Assembly (NCBI RefSeq): GCF_019890675.1 | Contig: NZ_JAIOAA010000008.1 | Span: 213,649-277,648 of the forward strand | Direction of reading: 5' to 3' | Length of the DNA stretch: 64,000 nucleotides | Source: Micromonospora sp. PLK6-60 | GTDB lineage: Bacteria; Actinomycetota; Actinomycetes; Mycobacteriales; Micromonosporaceae | In this document: in pieces, positions 1 through 8,186 of the stretch | Position numbering within the stretch: the first letter of the stretch is position 1 | Layout: each line of letters opens with the position of its first letter | The notes under the pieces: generated by a model | What the model saw: only the letters and a program-made list of their open reading frames with translations | Databases searched by the model: none | What the model was told of the DNA's origin: nothing | Position numbers and translations under genes: made by a program

Positions 1-195
1 GAACTCGACCAGGAAGCCGGTGGCGGCCGGACCGCCGTACCGCTGGCTCAGCTCCGCGCCACCCCCCTCCCGGCCGGCGAGCATGCCGGCCACGACGACC
101 CGGTCGATCGCCGGCGCGACCAGCCCGGCGAACCGGTGCGGCGGGAGCCCGACGTCCTGGGTCACGAACCGATCGAGGAGGGGCTCGGTGGGCAC
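1..195 (-). CDS. Unidentified protein, N-terminal part (runs off the left edge)
   Basis: An open frame on the minus strand begins at GTG 195 and runs off the window. It encodes 65 residues starting VPTEPLLDRFV. Nearly all third codon positions are G or C, as in real genes here, and the plus-strand frames over it look like antisense shadows. No family could be recognised from this fragment. No clear ribosome binding site precedes the GTG, so the start is uncertain. A strong hairpin lies just upstream at 211-241. Confidence 0.5.
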   Translation of the reverse strand, partial: MPTEPLLDRFVTQDVGLPPHRFAGLVAPAIDRVVVAGMLAGREGGGAELSQRYGGPAATGFLVEF

Positions 196-210
196 GGATG
201 AACAGTAACC

Positions 211-241
211 AGGCCGGACGGCTTTCGCCGCCGTCCGGCCT
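211..241. terminator. GC-rich hairpin between the edge gene and the CBS gene
   Basis: Inverted repeat GGCCGGACGGC / GCCGTCCGGCC around a short loop. It lacks a T tract, so termination is inferred from stem strength and its intergenic position only. Confidence 0.4.
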
Positions 242-313
242 CCGGCCTTGTCCCGGTACGCATCGAGGGCCCACCATGTCCGTACCGGTGCCGCCGTCCC
301 ACAGGGGTGATGT

Positions 314-706
314 GTGATGCAGGTTCGCGAAGCCATGTCCAGCGAGGTTCTGATGGTCGGCCCGGAGCACACGCTCCGCCAGGCGGCCCGGATGATGTCG
401 GCCCGCGGTGTCGGGTCGGCGGTGGTGGTCGATCCCGACTCCGAGGGCGTCGGGATCATGACCGAACGTGACGTTTTGAACGCCATCGGCGCCGGCCTGG
501 ACTGCGACGTCGAGCGCACCCGGGCGCACGTGAGCTGGGAGGTCGTCTACGCCGGTCCGGACTGGACGGTGGAGGAGGCGGCCGGCGCGATGGCCCGGGG
601 CGGCTTCCGGCACCTGGTGGTGCTGGACGGCCGCGAGGTGGCCGGGGTGATCTCGGTCCGCGACCTGATGCGGGTCTGGGCGCAGCAGCGGCTCGCGGTC
701 GGCTGA
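314..706 (+). CDS. Tandem CBS-domain protein
   Basis: A 129-130 residue protein made almost entirely of two CBS motifs (about residues 8-60 and 72-125). Such pairs bind adenine nucleotides or similar ligands and act as regulatory modules. The motif endings GIMTERDVL and GVISVRDLM mark the two repeats. Two start codons abut, GTG 314 and ATG 317; the purine-rich AGGGGTGA at about 303-310 fits either. The length matches stand-alone actinobacterial CBS proteins. No partner enzyme is adjacent, so the regulated process is unknown. Confidence 0.85.
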   Translation: MMQVREAMSSEVLMVGPEHTLRQAARMMSARGVGSAVVVDPDSEGVGIMTERDVLNAIGAGLDCDVERTRAHVSWEVVYAGPDWTVEEAAGAMARGGFRHLVVLDGREVAGVISVRDLMRVWAQQRLAVG

Positions 707-821
707 CGCCCATCGGCCGTTCGGCCAGGGAACATCCACGTTCCGTTCGGGTCCGCCCCCGGACCGCCGCCCGCATGTTGAACTTGGCGTGTATGCGGCT
801 CGGACCGCCGGGGGCAGGCCC

Positions 822-827
822 TAGGCT
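822..827 (+). promoter_or_regulatory. Leaderless -10 box of the aminotransferase gene
   Basis: TAGGCT followed by exactly seven bases and then ATG 835, the spacing expected when transcription starts at the A of the start codon. Inferred from sequence. Confidence 0.55.
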
Positions 828-834
828 CGTGCGC

Positions 835-1929
835 ATGACCGCCGAGCAGCTGATCTCGTTCGCCCGTGGAGCTCCGTCCCTGGACATCGTGGATGTCGAG
901 GGGCTCAAGGCCGCCGCCGTCCGTGCCTTCGACGCCGACCCCGCCGGGGTGACGGCGTACGGCACCTCGGTCGGCTACCCGCCCCTGCGGAAGTGGATCG
1001 CGGCGAAGCACGGCGTCGAGGCGGACCAGGTGCTGGTCACGAACGGCTCGTTGCAGGCCGACGCGTTCCTCTTCGACCACCTGGTCCGGCGCGGTGACGC
1101 CGTGGTGGTGGAGCGCCCGACGTACGACCGGACGCTGCTCAACCTGCAGAAGATGGGCGGCGAGATCCACGGCGTGACGATCCAGCCGGACGGCCTGGAC
1201 ACCGCCGAGCTGCGCAAGCTGCTGGAGTCCGGGGTGCGGCCCCGGCTGGCGCACGTCATCCCGAACTACCAGAACCCGGCCGGCGTCACCCTGTCCCTGG
1301 AGAAGCGCCGCGAGCTGCTCGACCTCGCCGCCGAGTACGAGTTCACGATCTTCGAGGACGACCCGTACGCGGACATCCGGTTCCGCGGCGAGCCGCTGCC
1401 GTCGATGCTCTCCCTGGACACCCGCGACGTGGTGGTGCACGCCTCCAGCTTCACCAAGACGGTCTGCCCGGGCGTCCGGGTCGGCTACCTGGTCGGCCCG
1501 GCCGGCCTGATCGCCGACATCGCCAAGCGGGCGACGAACCTCTACATCTCGCCCGGCATGGTCTCCGAGGCGATCGTGCACCAGTTCTGCGTCTCGGGCG
1601 ACATCGACCGCTCGATCGCCACGGTCAGCCGGGCGCTGGGCGAGCGGGCCCGGGTGCTGGCCGAGTCCCTGCGTCGGCACATCCCGGAGGCCAGCTTCGT
1701 CGAGCCGGACGGCGGCTACTTCCTCTGGGTGGAGCTGCCCGGGGACGTCGACGTCGACCGGCTCGCCCCGGCCGCCGCCGAGCGCGGGGTGGCCGTGGTC
1801 AAGGGCAGCGACTTCATGGTCGACGGCGGCCGGCACGCGCTGCGGCTGGCCTTCTCCGCGGTGACCGCCGACCGGATCGACGAGGGTGTGCAGCGCCTCG
1901 CGGCGGCGATGGAAGCCGTCCGGGGCTGA
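835..1929 (+). CDS. PLP-dependent aminotransferase, class I/II (LysN/2-aminoadipate type)
   Basis: A 364-residue fold-type I aminotransferase. The PLP-binding lysine lies in SSFTKTVCPGVRVGYLVG, and the cofactor-contacting FEDDPYADIRF and PNYQNPAGVTLS segments precede it. This subgroup (LysN, ARO8-like, related to the MocR catalytic domain) transfers amino groups between amino acids and 2-oxo acids; the substrate cannot be read from the sequence. ATG 835 was chosen over an upstream in-frame ATG at 775 because it sits seven bases after a TAGGCT box and the extra 20 residues look unlike protein. Confidence 0.87.
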   Translation: MTAEQLISFARGAPSLDIVDVEGLKAAAVRAFDADPAGVTAYGTSVGYPPLRKWIAAKHGVEADQVLVTNGSLQADAFLFDHLVRRGDAVVVERPTYDRTLLNLQKMGGEIHGVTIQPDGLDTAELRKLLESGVRPRLAHVIPNYQNPAGVTLSLEKRRELLDLAAEYEFTIFEDDPYADIRFRGEPLPSMLSLDTRDVVVHASSFTKTVCPGVRVGYLVGPAGLIADIAKRATNLYISPGMVSEAIVHQFCVSGDIDRSIATVSRALGERARVLAESLRRHIPEASFVEPDGGYFLWVELPGDVDVDRLAPAAAERGVAVVKGSDFMVDGGRHALRLAFSAVTADRIDEGVQRLAAAMEAVRG

Positions 1930-1933
1930 TTTT

Positions 1934-1951
1934 CTGTCGGATTCCCGACAG
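1934..1951. terminator. Short hairpin after the aminotransferase gene
   Basis: CTGTCGG, loop ATTC, CCGACAG: a perfect seven-pair stem directly after the stop codon. No T tract follows. Confidence 0.4.
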
Positions 1952-2181
1952 TAGGGTGAGCTGGATCGCTCCGGGGTCTTCCTCGGGGCGGTCCCCGGCC
2001 GCACAATGCTGCGAGCGTCGCTCACGTTCGTGCCCGGTGCCTTCGGCACCCGCCGACCGTTCGACGCGCGCAGCATCAACCCCCGCCCCCACGGCGCCGG
2101 GTGGGCCGTGTCGCCCCTCACCCCCCTGACGCGGCCCGGCCCGCCCGGCGCTGTCCTGCCCGGCACGGCCTCCCAACCCGG

Positions 2182-2313
2182 CCGGTTTGTCCGCGATGCG
2201 GCCTCCCCCCGCCCGACCCGCTGGTCAGCGATGTGGCCCACCCGGCCGACCGGCTGGTCCGCGGTGCGGCCTGCCCGCCCGATCGGCTGGTCCGCGAGGC
2301 GGCCCCCGGCATC
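2182..2313 (+). repeat. Degenerate tandem repeat, about 33-nt period, upstream of corA
   Basis: About four imperfect units based on GGTCCGCGxTGCGGCC followed by C-rich sequence and a GACCGGCT-like end. The two middle units are exactly 33 nt; the first is a few bases longer and the last is partial. The rest of the 1952-2381 gap holds no convincing gene. The period is a multiple of three and the minus strand is open here (repeated ADQPVGR-like peptides), but those frames also cross real genes antisense, so coding is doubtful. Confidence 0.6.
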
Positions 2314-2381
2314 CGGGCGGCGTAGGGGCCGGTGGCCGGCCGGCGGCGTAACCTGCAAGCCGCAACGGCGAGGGGAGGGGT

Positions 2382-3524
2382 GTGATGACCGATCGGGTGG
2401 GGCGGGGACAACCCGCGGCGCCGGACGGCCGGCGAATGCGGTCCTGGGCGTCTCCGGTCCGGGCGATGACCCGCCGGCTCAACGCCGACGGCACCCAGCG
2501 CGCCCCCGAGCCGCGCGGCCCGGAACGCACCTCGGTGGTGGACTGCGCGCTCTACGTCGACGGCGAGCGCCGGCCGGGCCACTGGACCTACCCCGAGGCG
2601 CTGGCCGCCGCCCGCCAGGAGCCGCACGGCTTCGTCTGGCTCGGGCTGCACGAGCCGGACCTGGCCGAGATGACCGCCATCGCCGAGACGTACGGGCTGC
2701 ACGAGCTGGCCGTCGAGGACGCCGTCAAGGCGCAGCAGCGGCCCAAGCTGGAGCGGTTCGGCGAGGTGAGCTTCCTGGTGCTGCGTACCGCCCGGTACTG
2801 CGAGCACACCGAGCTGACCGAGAACTCCGAGGTGGTGGAGACCGGGCAGGTGATGCTCTTCATCGGCCCGAACTTCCTGATCAGCGTCCGGCACGGGGAC
2901 GCCTGCCGGCTCGCCCCGGTGCGCGCCGACCTGGAGGCCAAGCGCGATCTGCTGGAGCACGGGCCGTGGGCCGTCGCGTACGCGGTCACCGACCGGGTGG
3001 TCGACCTCTACCTGGAGGTCGCCGACCAGATCGAGGACGACCTCGACGTGCTGGAGGCCGACGTCTTCGACCGCGCGGGCAGCGGGCGGATCCAGCGGAT
3101 CTATCAGATGAAGCGGGAGCTGGTCGAGTTCAAGCGGGCGGTGGCGCCGCTGCAACGACCGCTGCTCACCCTCACCGCCCAGGTCAACCGGGAGGTGCCG
3201 CAGGAGATCCGGCGCTACTTCCGGGACGTGCAGGACCACCTCAGCCGCACCGTCGAGCAGGTCAACTCGTACGACGACCTGCTCAACTCGATCCTCCAGG
3301 CCCGGCTGGCCCAGGTCACTGTCGACCAGAACAACGACATGCGCAAGATCGCCGCCTGGGCGGCCATCGGCGCGGTGTGGACCGCGGTCGCCGGCATCTA
3401 CGGCATGAACTTCGAGAACATGCCCGAGTTGAAATGGACGTACGGCTATCCGGGCATCTGGGCCGTCAACCTGGGCCTGTCCTTCGTCCTGTACCGCTGG
3501 TTCCGCCGCAACGGCTGGCTGTAA
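2382..3524 (+). CDS. corA: CorA-family magnesium/cobalt transporter
   Basis: A 380-residue protein with the CorA layout: a cytoplasmic alpha/beta N-terminal domain, a long helical stalk (about residues 190-315) and two C-terminal membrane segments. The signature GMN motif occurs as YGMNFENMPE at the end of the first segment. CorA forms pentameric channels for Mg2+ and related divalent ions in the inner membrane. GTG 2382 and ATG 2385 adjoin, both after AGGGGAGGGG. The positively charged 40-residue N-terminal extension is typical of actinobacterial homologues. Confidence 0.93.
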   Translation: MMTDRVGRGQPAAPDGRRMRSWASPVRAMTRRLNADGTQRAPEPRGPERTSVVDCALYVDGERRPGHWTYPEALAAARQEPHGFVWLGLHEPDLAEMTAIAETYGLHELAVEDAVKAQQRPKLERFGEVSFLVLRTARYCEHTELTENSEVVETGQVMLFIGPNFLISVRHGDACRLAPVRADLEAKRDLLEHGPWAVAYAVTDRVVDLYLEVADQIEDDLDVLEADVFDRAGSGRIQRIYQMKRELVEFKRAVAPLQRPLLTLTAQVNREVPQEIRRYFRDVQDHLSRTVEQVNSYDDLLNSILQARLAQVTVDQNNDMRKIAAWAAIGAVWTAVAGIYGMNFENMPELKWTYGYPGIWAVNLGLSFVLYRWFRRNGWL

Positions 3525-3574
3525 GGAAGGGCCCCCTGTTAACGCCTCAGGTATAGGAAGGGCCCCCTACAAAC
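3523..3574 (+). repeat. GGGGCCCC/TTAAC dispersed repeat, copy 1
   Basis: Two tandem half-units (AGGAAGGGCCCCC then TGTTAACGCC; GGAAGGGCCCCC then TACAAAC) separated by a CTCAGGTAT linker, starting inside the corA stop codon. It shares the layout of six other copies in this window. Confidence 0.85.
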
Positions 3575-3591
3575 ACCTCGGCAGGCAGGCA

Positions 3592-3634
3592 AGCGCCGGC
3601 CGCGCGGAGATGCAGTCTCCGCGCGGCCGGCGCT
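3592..3634. terminator. Strong bidirectional hairpin between convergent genes
   Basis: A 19-pair uninterrupted stem (arms 3592-3610 and 3616-3634) with loop TGCAG, between the ends of corA and the minus-strand gene at 3652. Confidence 0.75.
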
Positions 3635-3651
3635 ACCGAAGAGCCGCTGCG

Positions 3652-4455
3652 TCAGCGACCGCTGGCCTTGGCGCCGTTCTTTCCGGCGCTGACCGCCTTG
3701 CTGATGTCGTCGGCCGGGCGGCCGGAGGTGTCCCGGGCGCCCTCGGCGACCGAGGGGACCTTGTCGTTGGCGTGCACCACCGGCTGCTTGCCCGGCGTGG
3801 TGGTGGAGGCGCTGTCGCCACCCGCCACCGTCGAACTGCCGGCGCCGGTCGGGCCGCCGGCCACCCCGGAGCGGCTGGACATGGTGGACGCGTCGGTGAC
3901 CTTGGCGTTCGGGTCCGGCGTCTCCACCACGATGGTGTCCACGTCCTCCCGCATCGGCTCCAGCTTGCCGGCCGGGTCGTACTCGGCCCACTCCTGCTGC
4001 TCGCGGCGGCGGCGCATGGCCATCGCGCCGGCCAGGCCGGCGACGGTGCCGGCGGCCAGCAGGCCGGTCATCAGCCCGCCCCGCGACTTCTTCTGCTTCT
4101 TCTTCGCGGCCTTCATGTTCTTCGCCTTGACCTTCTTGCTCACGGCGGCCTGCTTCGCAGCGGCGGCCTTGCGCCCGGCCACGGCCTTGCCCGCGGCCTC
4201 GGCCTGCGCGCTACGCAGGGCCAGGGCCAGCGGCGCGAGTGCGGCGGCCGTCGACGCGAAACCGCTCGACGCCCGATCGCGCACCATGACCGCGGTGGGT
4301 GCGACGGCGACCCGGGCTGCCTGGACCCGCGGGCCCACCGTGGCGCCGGCACCCTTCGTCGCGTACGTCGCGGCCTGCCTCAGGTGACCGATGCCCTGGT
4401 TCAGCTCGGCTCTCGCCAGCTGCGCCTGGGTCTTTCGCCGCCCGATTCGAAACAC
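3652..4455 (-). CDS. Hypothetical membrane-anchored protein with basic Ala/Lys-rich region
   Basis: A 267-residue protein of unknown function. Start GTG 4455 is placed by an excellent AGGAGGTGG site about six bases upstream. Residues about 1-90 are helical and Ala/Arg-rich. A Lys/Ala block (KKVKAKNMKAAKKKQKKS) precedes one membrane segment (GLMTGLLAAGTVAGLAGAMA). The C-terminal 110 residues are acidic and low complexity, probably disordered. This layout resembles small actinobacterial envelope or chromatin-associated proteins, but no domain was recognised. Confidence 0.7.
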   Translation of the reverse strand: MFRIGRRKTQAQLARAELNQGIGHLRQAATYATKGAGATVGPRVQAARVAVAPTAVMVRDRASSGFASTAAALAPLALALRSAQAEAAGKAVAGRKAAAAKQAAVSKKVKAKNMKAAKKKQKKSRGGLMTGLLAAGTVAGLAGAMAMRRRREQQEWAEYDPAGKLEPMREDVDTIVVETPDPNAKVTDASTMSSRSGVAGGPTGAGSSTVAGGDSASTTTPGKQPVVHANDKVPSVAEGARDTSGRPADDISKAVSAGKNGAKASGR

Positions 4456-4570
4456 GGTCCCACCTCCTGGGAGTTGTTGCTTGCATCCTCCACCTTCGGA
4501 TGCCTCCGCGATGCCAGATCGGGCACATGGGAGGATCCGCATGGAACTGACCAACGACTGAGGAGTACCC

Positions 4571-5101
4571 GTGGCCGAGGCTGTCTACGCCACCTTGCAC
4601 ACCAACGCTGGCCCGATCCGGCTGGAGCTCTTCCCCAACCACGCTCCGAAGACCGTCCGCAACTTCGTGGAGCTCGCCGAGGGCACCCGCGAATACACCG
4701 ACCCGCGTACGGGTCAGCCGGGCAGTGGCCCCTACTACGACGGCACCATCTCGCACCGCGTGATCAGCGGTTTCATGGTCCAGATGGGCGACCCGACCGG
4801 CACCGGCCGGGGTGGCCCGGGCTACAAGTTCGGTGACGAGTTCCACCCGGAGCTGCGCTTCGACCGGCCGTACCTGCTGGCGATGGCGAACGCCGGGCCG
4901 GGCACCAACGGCTCGCAGTTCTTCATCACGGTGGGCCCGACGCCGCACCTGAACAACCGGCACACCATCTTCGGCCAGGTGGCCGACGAGCAGTCCGCGA
5001 AGGTGGTCGACTCGATCGCCAACACCCCGACCGGCCCGAGCGACCGACCGCTGCAGGACGTCGTGATCGAGCGGGTCGAGATCGAGCGGCAGCCGGCCTG
5101 A
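4571..5101 (+). CDS. Cyclophilin-type peptidyl-prolyl cis-trans isomerase
   Basis: A 176-residue cytoplasmic cyclophilin that speeds cis-trans isomerisation of Xaa-Pro bonds during folding. Visible active-site signatures are YYDGTISHRVISGFMVQMGDP (catalytic Arg in the HRV segment), the GTNGSQFFIT core, and LNNRHTIFGQV. The length matches actinobacterial PpiA. Start GTG 4571 follows GAGGAG. A rhomboid gene lies next downstream; I recall the same order near actinobacterial replication origins, which is only a hint about location. Confidence 0.93.
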   Translation: MAEAVYATLHTNAGPIRLELFPNHAPKTVRNFVELAEGTREYTDPRTGQPGSGPYYDGTISHRVISGFMVQMGDPTGTGRGGPGYKFGDEFHPELRFDRPYLLAMANAGPGTNGSQFFITVGPTPHLNNRHTIFGQVADEQSAKVVDSIANTPTGPSDRPLQDVVIERVEIERQPA

Positions 5102-5114
5102 GCGCTCGGCGAGG

Positions 5115-5120
5115 TACCTT
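5115..5120 (+). promoter_or_regulatory. Leaderless -10 box before the rhomboid leader peptide
   Basis: TACCTT, then seven bases, then ATG 5128. The spacing predicts a transcript starting at the ATG of a 26-codon reading frame. Confidence 0.5.
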
Positions 5121-5127
5121 TGCTCGC

Positions 5128-5208
5128 ATGAACGAGCGCCCCGGCCGGGTGACCGGCAGCAGCCGGGTGGTGGGTACGCGTCCGACCGACGGGCGGTGCC
5201 CGCGGTGA
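5128..5208 (+). CDS. Putative 26-residue leader peptide coupled to the rhomboid gene
   Basis: ATG 5128 opens a 26-codon frame (MNERPGRVTGSSRVVG..., rich in Arg and Gly) that ends in TGA 5206-5208. That stop overlaps GTG 5205, an in-frame start of the rhomboid gene, as GTGA. The ATG lies seven bases after TACCTT, as in leaderless actinobacterial transcripts. I infer a short leader whose translation delivers ribosomes to the rhomboid start, which lacks a good ribosome binding site of its own. Confidence 0.4.
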   Translation: MNERPGRVTGSSRVVGTRPTDGRCPR

Positions 5209-6116
5209 GCGAGTCGCCACCCACCACCCCGGTCTGCTACCGGCATCCCGACCGGGAGACGTACCTGCGGTGCAGCCGGTGCGACCGGCCGATCTGCCCC
5301 GACTGCATGCGGGAGGCGGCGGTCGGCCACCAGTGCCCGGACTGCGTGGCCGAGGGCCGGCGGAGCGTACGTCCGGCGCGCACCGCCTTCGGCGGCGGCG
5401 AGACGGGCCGGCACGGCTACGTCACCAAGGTGCTGATCGCCCTGAACGTGGCGGTGATGCTGCTCTCCATCGCCTCCGACCGGGGCGGCGACGCGGCGAT
5501 CGGCGGGTCCGGCTTCGGTGGCCTGCTCGGCGGCAGCACGCCGCTCACCAACTGGGGGGCGGTGCTGGGGCTCGCGGTGTTCCCCGACGGGACCGTCGGC
5601 GGGGTGGCCGCCGGCGAGTGGTACCGCGTGGTCACCGCGATGTTCCTGCACTACGGCGTGCCGCACCTGCTGCTCAACATGTGGGGGCTGTGGGTGCTCG
5701 GCCGCACCCTGGAGGCGGCGCTCGGCCCGCTGCGCTTCCTGGCGCTCTATCTGATCGCCGGGCTGGGCGGCAACGTGGCGGTCTATCTGTTCAGCCCGCC
5801 CAACGTGCCGTCGGCGGGCGCCTCGACCGCCATCTTCGGCCTGTTCGCGGCGATCTTCGTGATCATGCGCCGACTGGGCCGGGACACCTCGGCGATCATC
5901 CCGATCCTGGTGATCAACCTGATCTTCACGTTCACCGTGCCGAACATCTCCGTCGCCGGTCACCTCGGTGGGCTGGTGGTCGGCGGGTTGATGGCCCTGG
6001 TGCTGGCCTACGCGCCGCGCGGCCGGCGCACCCTGTTCCAGGCGGCCGGCGGGGCGATCCTGCTGGTCGCGCTGCTGGGGGCGGTGCTGGTCCGTACCCC
6101 GATGCTCACCGGCTGA
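5205..6116 (+). CDS. Rhomboid-family intramembrane serine protease with N-terminal zinc-binding motif
   Basis: About 303 residues. The N-terminus carries a Cys/His cluster resembling a B-box zinc finger (CYRH...CSRC...CPDC...HQCPDC, residues about 8-50). Six or so membrane segments follow. Rhomboid residues are visible: HYGVPHLLLNMWGLWVLG, the catalytic serine in SAGASTAIFGL and the catalytic histidine in SVAGHLGGLVVGG. These enzymes cut substrates within the membrane. GTG 5205 overlaps the stop of an upstream leader frame; GTG 5196 is an alternative. The end overlaps the convergent gene by 11 bases. Confidence 0.88.
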   Translation: MSESPPTTPVCYRHPDRETYLRCSRCDRPICPDCMREAAVGHQCPDCVAEGRRSVRPARTAFGGGETGRHGYVTKVLIALNVAVMLLSIASDRGGDAAIGGSGFGGLLGGSTPLTNWGAVLGLAVFPDGTVGGVAAGEWYRVVTAMFLHYGVPHLLLNMWGLWVLGRTLEAALGPLRFLALYLIAGLGGNVAVYLFSPPNVPSAGASTAIFGLFAAIFVIMRRLGRDTSAIIPILVINLIFTFTVPNISVAGHLGGLVVGGLMALVLAYAPRGRRTLFQAAGGAILLVALLGAVLVRTPMLTG

Positions 6117-6540
6117 GTCGCCGGGCGGCGCGTAGCGCCGCGGCGACGTCGGTGGGCGCGGCGTCCAGGTCGTACCGGCCGAAGAGGTGCAGCGACTCGC
6201 CCGTGTCGATCTCCAGGATCTCGGTGGCCAGCCCGGCCCGGCTGCGCCGGTCCACGGTGATCGCCTCGACCGCCGTCCAGGGCAGCCGCTGCCGGCCGGC
6301 GAAGCCACGGATCAGCGTGATCCCCTCCGGATCGACCGCCACCCGCACCGGTGCCACCAGGTCGCGTACGCCCCAGCCGGCCAGCACCACGCCGGCGGTC
6401 ACCGCGAGCACCAGCTGGACCCGGTCGCCGCCAGCGAAGAGCAGCCCGAGCCCGATGACGAGGACCGCGCCGGCGAGCTTGGCCACGGGCAGGACGGCCG
6501 GCACCCGCCACTGCCGTACTTCGGAGGACTGGTCGGTCAC
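6106..6540 (-). CDS. PH-domain membrane protein
   Basis: A 144-residue protein with two closely spaced membrane segments near the N-terminus (PVAKLAGAVLVIGLGLLF and VQLVLAVTAGVVLAGWG), then a bacterial PH-like domain (VDPEGITLIRGFAGRQRLPW through LHLFGRYDLD). This layout is common in actinobacteria and its role is unknown. Start GTG 6540 follows a weak GGAG. The gene overlaps the tail of the convergent rhomboid gene. Confidence 0.75.
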   Translation of the reverse strand: MTDQSSEVRQWRVPAVLPVAKLAGAVLVIGLGLLFAGGDRVQLVLAVTAGVVLAGWGVRDLVAPVRVAVDPEGITLIRGFAGRQRLPWTAVEAITVDRRSRAGLATEILEIDTGESLHLFGRYDLDAAPTDVAAALRAARRLSR

Positions 6541-6598
6541 CGCTCCAGCATGCCAGCCGGCCCGGTCCGCCGCTGCCGGCCGTTCCCGGGTGCCCGGG

Positions 6599-6654
6599 GT
6601 GTTAACAGGGGGCCCCGCCTCTACCGCAGGCGTTAACAGGGGGCCCGCGCTTTC
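6599..6654 (-). repeat. GGGGCCCC/TTAAC dispersed repeat, copy 2 (reverse orientation)
   Basis: GTTAACAGGGGGCCCC, linker GCCTCTACCGCAGGC, then GTTAACAGGGGGCCC. It is the reverse of copy 1 and sits between the divergent PH-domain and thiolase genes. Confidence 0.85.
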
Positions 6655-6705
6655 TCGTCCGGAGGACGTAGGATCGCAGGCAGCCGAGGTTACCGGGGAG
6701 TAGAG

Positions 6706-7878
6706 ATGAGTGACGCGGTCATCGTCGGAGCGGTGCGTACCCCGGTCGGGCGGCGCAAGGGCAGCCTGGCCGGCGTGCATCCGGTCGACCTGTCGGCGCA
6801 CGTGCTGCGCGCGCTCGCCGAGCGGACCGGGGTCGACCCGGGCCAGGTTGACGACGTGGTGTGGGGCTGCGTGTCGCAGGTCGGCGAGCAGTCGTGGAAC
6901 GTCGCCCGCAACGCCGTGCTGGCCGCCGGCTGGCCCGAGTCGGTCCCCGGCACGACCCTGGACCGGCAGTGCGGCTCCAGCCAGCAGGCGCTGCACTTCG
7001 CCGCCGCCACCGTGCTGTCCGGCCAGGCCGACCTGGTGGTGGCCGGTGGTGTCGAGTCGATGACCCGGGTGCCGATGGGCTCCAGCGTGGCCGGCGGCAT
7101 GCCGTTCAGCGACGCCATCCTGGACCGCTACCGGGGCGTGGAAGGTGTCGCCGCGGACAGCCCGCTGCCGTTCAACCAGGGCGTCGGCGCCGAGCTGATC
7201 GCCCAGCGCTGGCGCTTCTCCCGTACCCAGCTCGACGAGTTCGCCCTGGCCAGCCACGAGAAGGCCGCCGCCGCGCAGGACGCGGGTGCCTTCGACCCCG
7301 AGCTGGCGCCGGTGGCGCTGGCCGACGGCGGCAAGTTCGCCGCCGACGAGGGCATCCGGCGGGAGACCTCGCTGGTCAAGCTCGGTGAGCTGGCCACCCC
7401 GTTCCGGGCCGACGGCGTGGTAACCGCCGGCTCCGCGTCGCAGATCTCCGACGGCGCCGCGGCGCTCGCGGTCACCACCAGCGACTGGGCCAGCCGGCAC
7501 GGCCTGCGCCCGCTGGCCCGGGTGCACACCGCCGTGGTCGCCGCCGACGACCCGGTCGCCATGCTCACCGCGCCCATCCCGGCCACCGCGAAGGCGCTGC
7601 GCCGCGCGGGGCTGGGCATCGAGGAGATCGGTGTGTACGAGGTGAACGAGGCGTTCGCCCCGGTGCCGCTGGCCTGGCTGGCCGAGACGGAGGCCGACCC
7701 GGAGCGGTTGAACCCGCGCGGCGGGGCGATCGCCCTGGGCCACCCGCTCGGCGCCTCGGGTGCCCGGATCATGACCACCATGCTCCAGCACATGCGGGAC
7801 AACGGGATCCGCTACGGCCTGCAGACCATGTGCGAGGGCGGCGGCATGGCCAACGCCACCATCGTCGAGCTGCTCTGA
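6706..7878 (+). CDS. Thiolase (acetyl-CoA C-acyltransferase)
   Basis: A 390-residue thiolase-fold enzyme that condenses or cleaves acyl-CoA thioesters. The nucleophilic cysteine lies in TLDRQCGSSQQALHFAA, the histidine in ALGHPLGASGARIM, and the second cysteine in MCEGGGMANATIVE. The QWRF-like region at about 160-180 is typical of degradative thiolases in fatty-acid or steroid oxidation. Start ATG 6706 follows GGGGAGTAG. It stands alone without other beta-oxidation genes, so the pathway is undetermined. A TAGGAT box lies at about 6669. Confidence 0.92.
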   Translation: MSDAVIVGAVRTPVGRRKGSLAGVHPVDLSAHVLRALAERTGVDPGQVDDVVWGCVSQVGEQSWNVARNAVLAAGWPESVPGTTLDRQCGSSQQALHFAAATVLSGQADLVVAGGVESMTRVPMGSSVAGGMPFSDAILDRYRGVEGVAADSPLPFNQGVGAELIAQRWRFSRTQLDEFALASHEKAAAAQDAGAFDPELAPVALADGGKFAADEGIRRETSLVKLGELATPFRADGVVTAGSASQISDGAAALAVTTSDWASRHGLRPLARVHTAVVAADDPVAMLTAPIPATAKALRRAGLGIEEIGVYEVNEAFAPVPLAWLAETEADPERLNPRGGAIALGHPLGASGARIMTTMLQHMRDNGIRYGLQTMCEGGGMANATIVELL

Positions 7879-8173
7879 TCCCCGCCGCCCGCCGCCTGTC
7901 GGAGCAGGCGCGGCCCACCGCAGGGTGCGGCTTCAGCGGGTCGGAGATCGCGCGGTGTGTGGTGTCGGCGGGTCGGGGACGGCGCGGTGTGCGGCAAGAC
8001 GCGGCGTCATCGTGTCGCGATAGCGCTGTTTGCGGCGAGTCGCGGTGACGCCGGGCGCGGAGGCGGTGACGGTGACGCGGTGACGCCGGGTGCGGTGGCC
8101 CGGTGGCGGTGATGTCGGGCGCGGTGGCGGCGGCGCGGCGGTAATTGACCGGTGGGTCCGGCGGTCGATGCCC
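7879..8173. other. Non-coding gap with short G-rich direct repeats
   Basis: No credible gene is seen. Three imperfect 18-bp repeats based on CGGTGACGCCGGGCGCGG occur at about 8043, 8078 and 8107, within low-complexity G-rich sequence. Confidence 0.5.
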
Positions 8174-8179
8174 TAGCCT
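8174..8179 (+). promoter_or_regulatory. Leaderless -10 box of the phosphotransferase gene
   Basis: TAGCCT, seven bases, then GTG 8187. Same spacing as at 822 and 5115. Confidence 0.5.
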
Positions 8180-8186
8180 GCGCAGC

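Noticed and set aside
547..2358. A 603-codon open frame on the minus strand, antisense to the CBS and aminotransferase genes.
   Set aside because: Its composition (Arg, His, Gln, Gly, Asp-rich) is that of an antisense shadow of GC-rich coding DNA, and clear protein families occupy the plus strand.
2006..3556. A 516-codon plus-strand frame over corA.
   Set aside because: It is a shifted frame of corA with no domain; CorA with its GMN motif is the real product.
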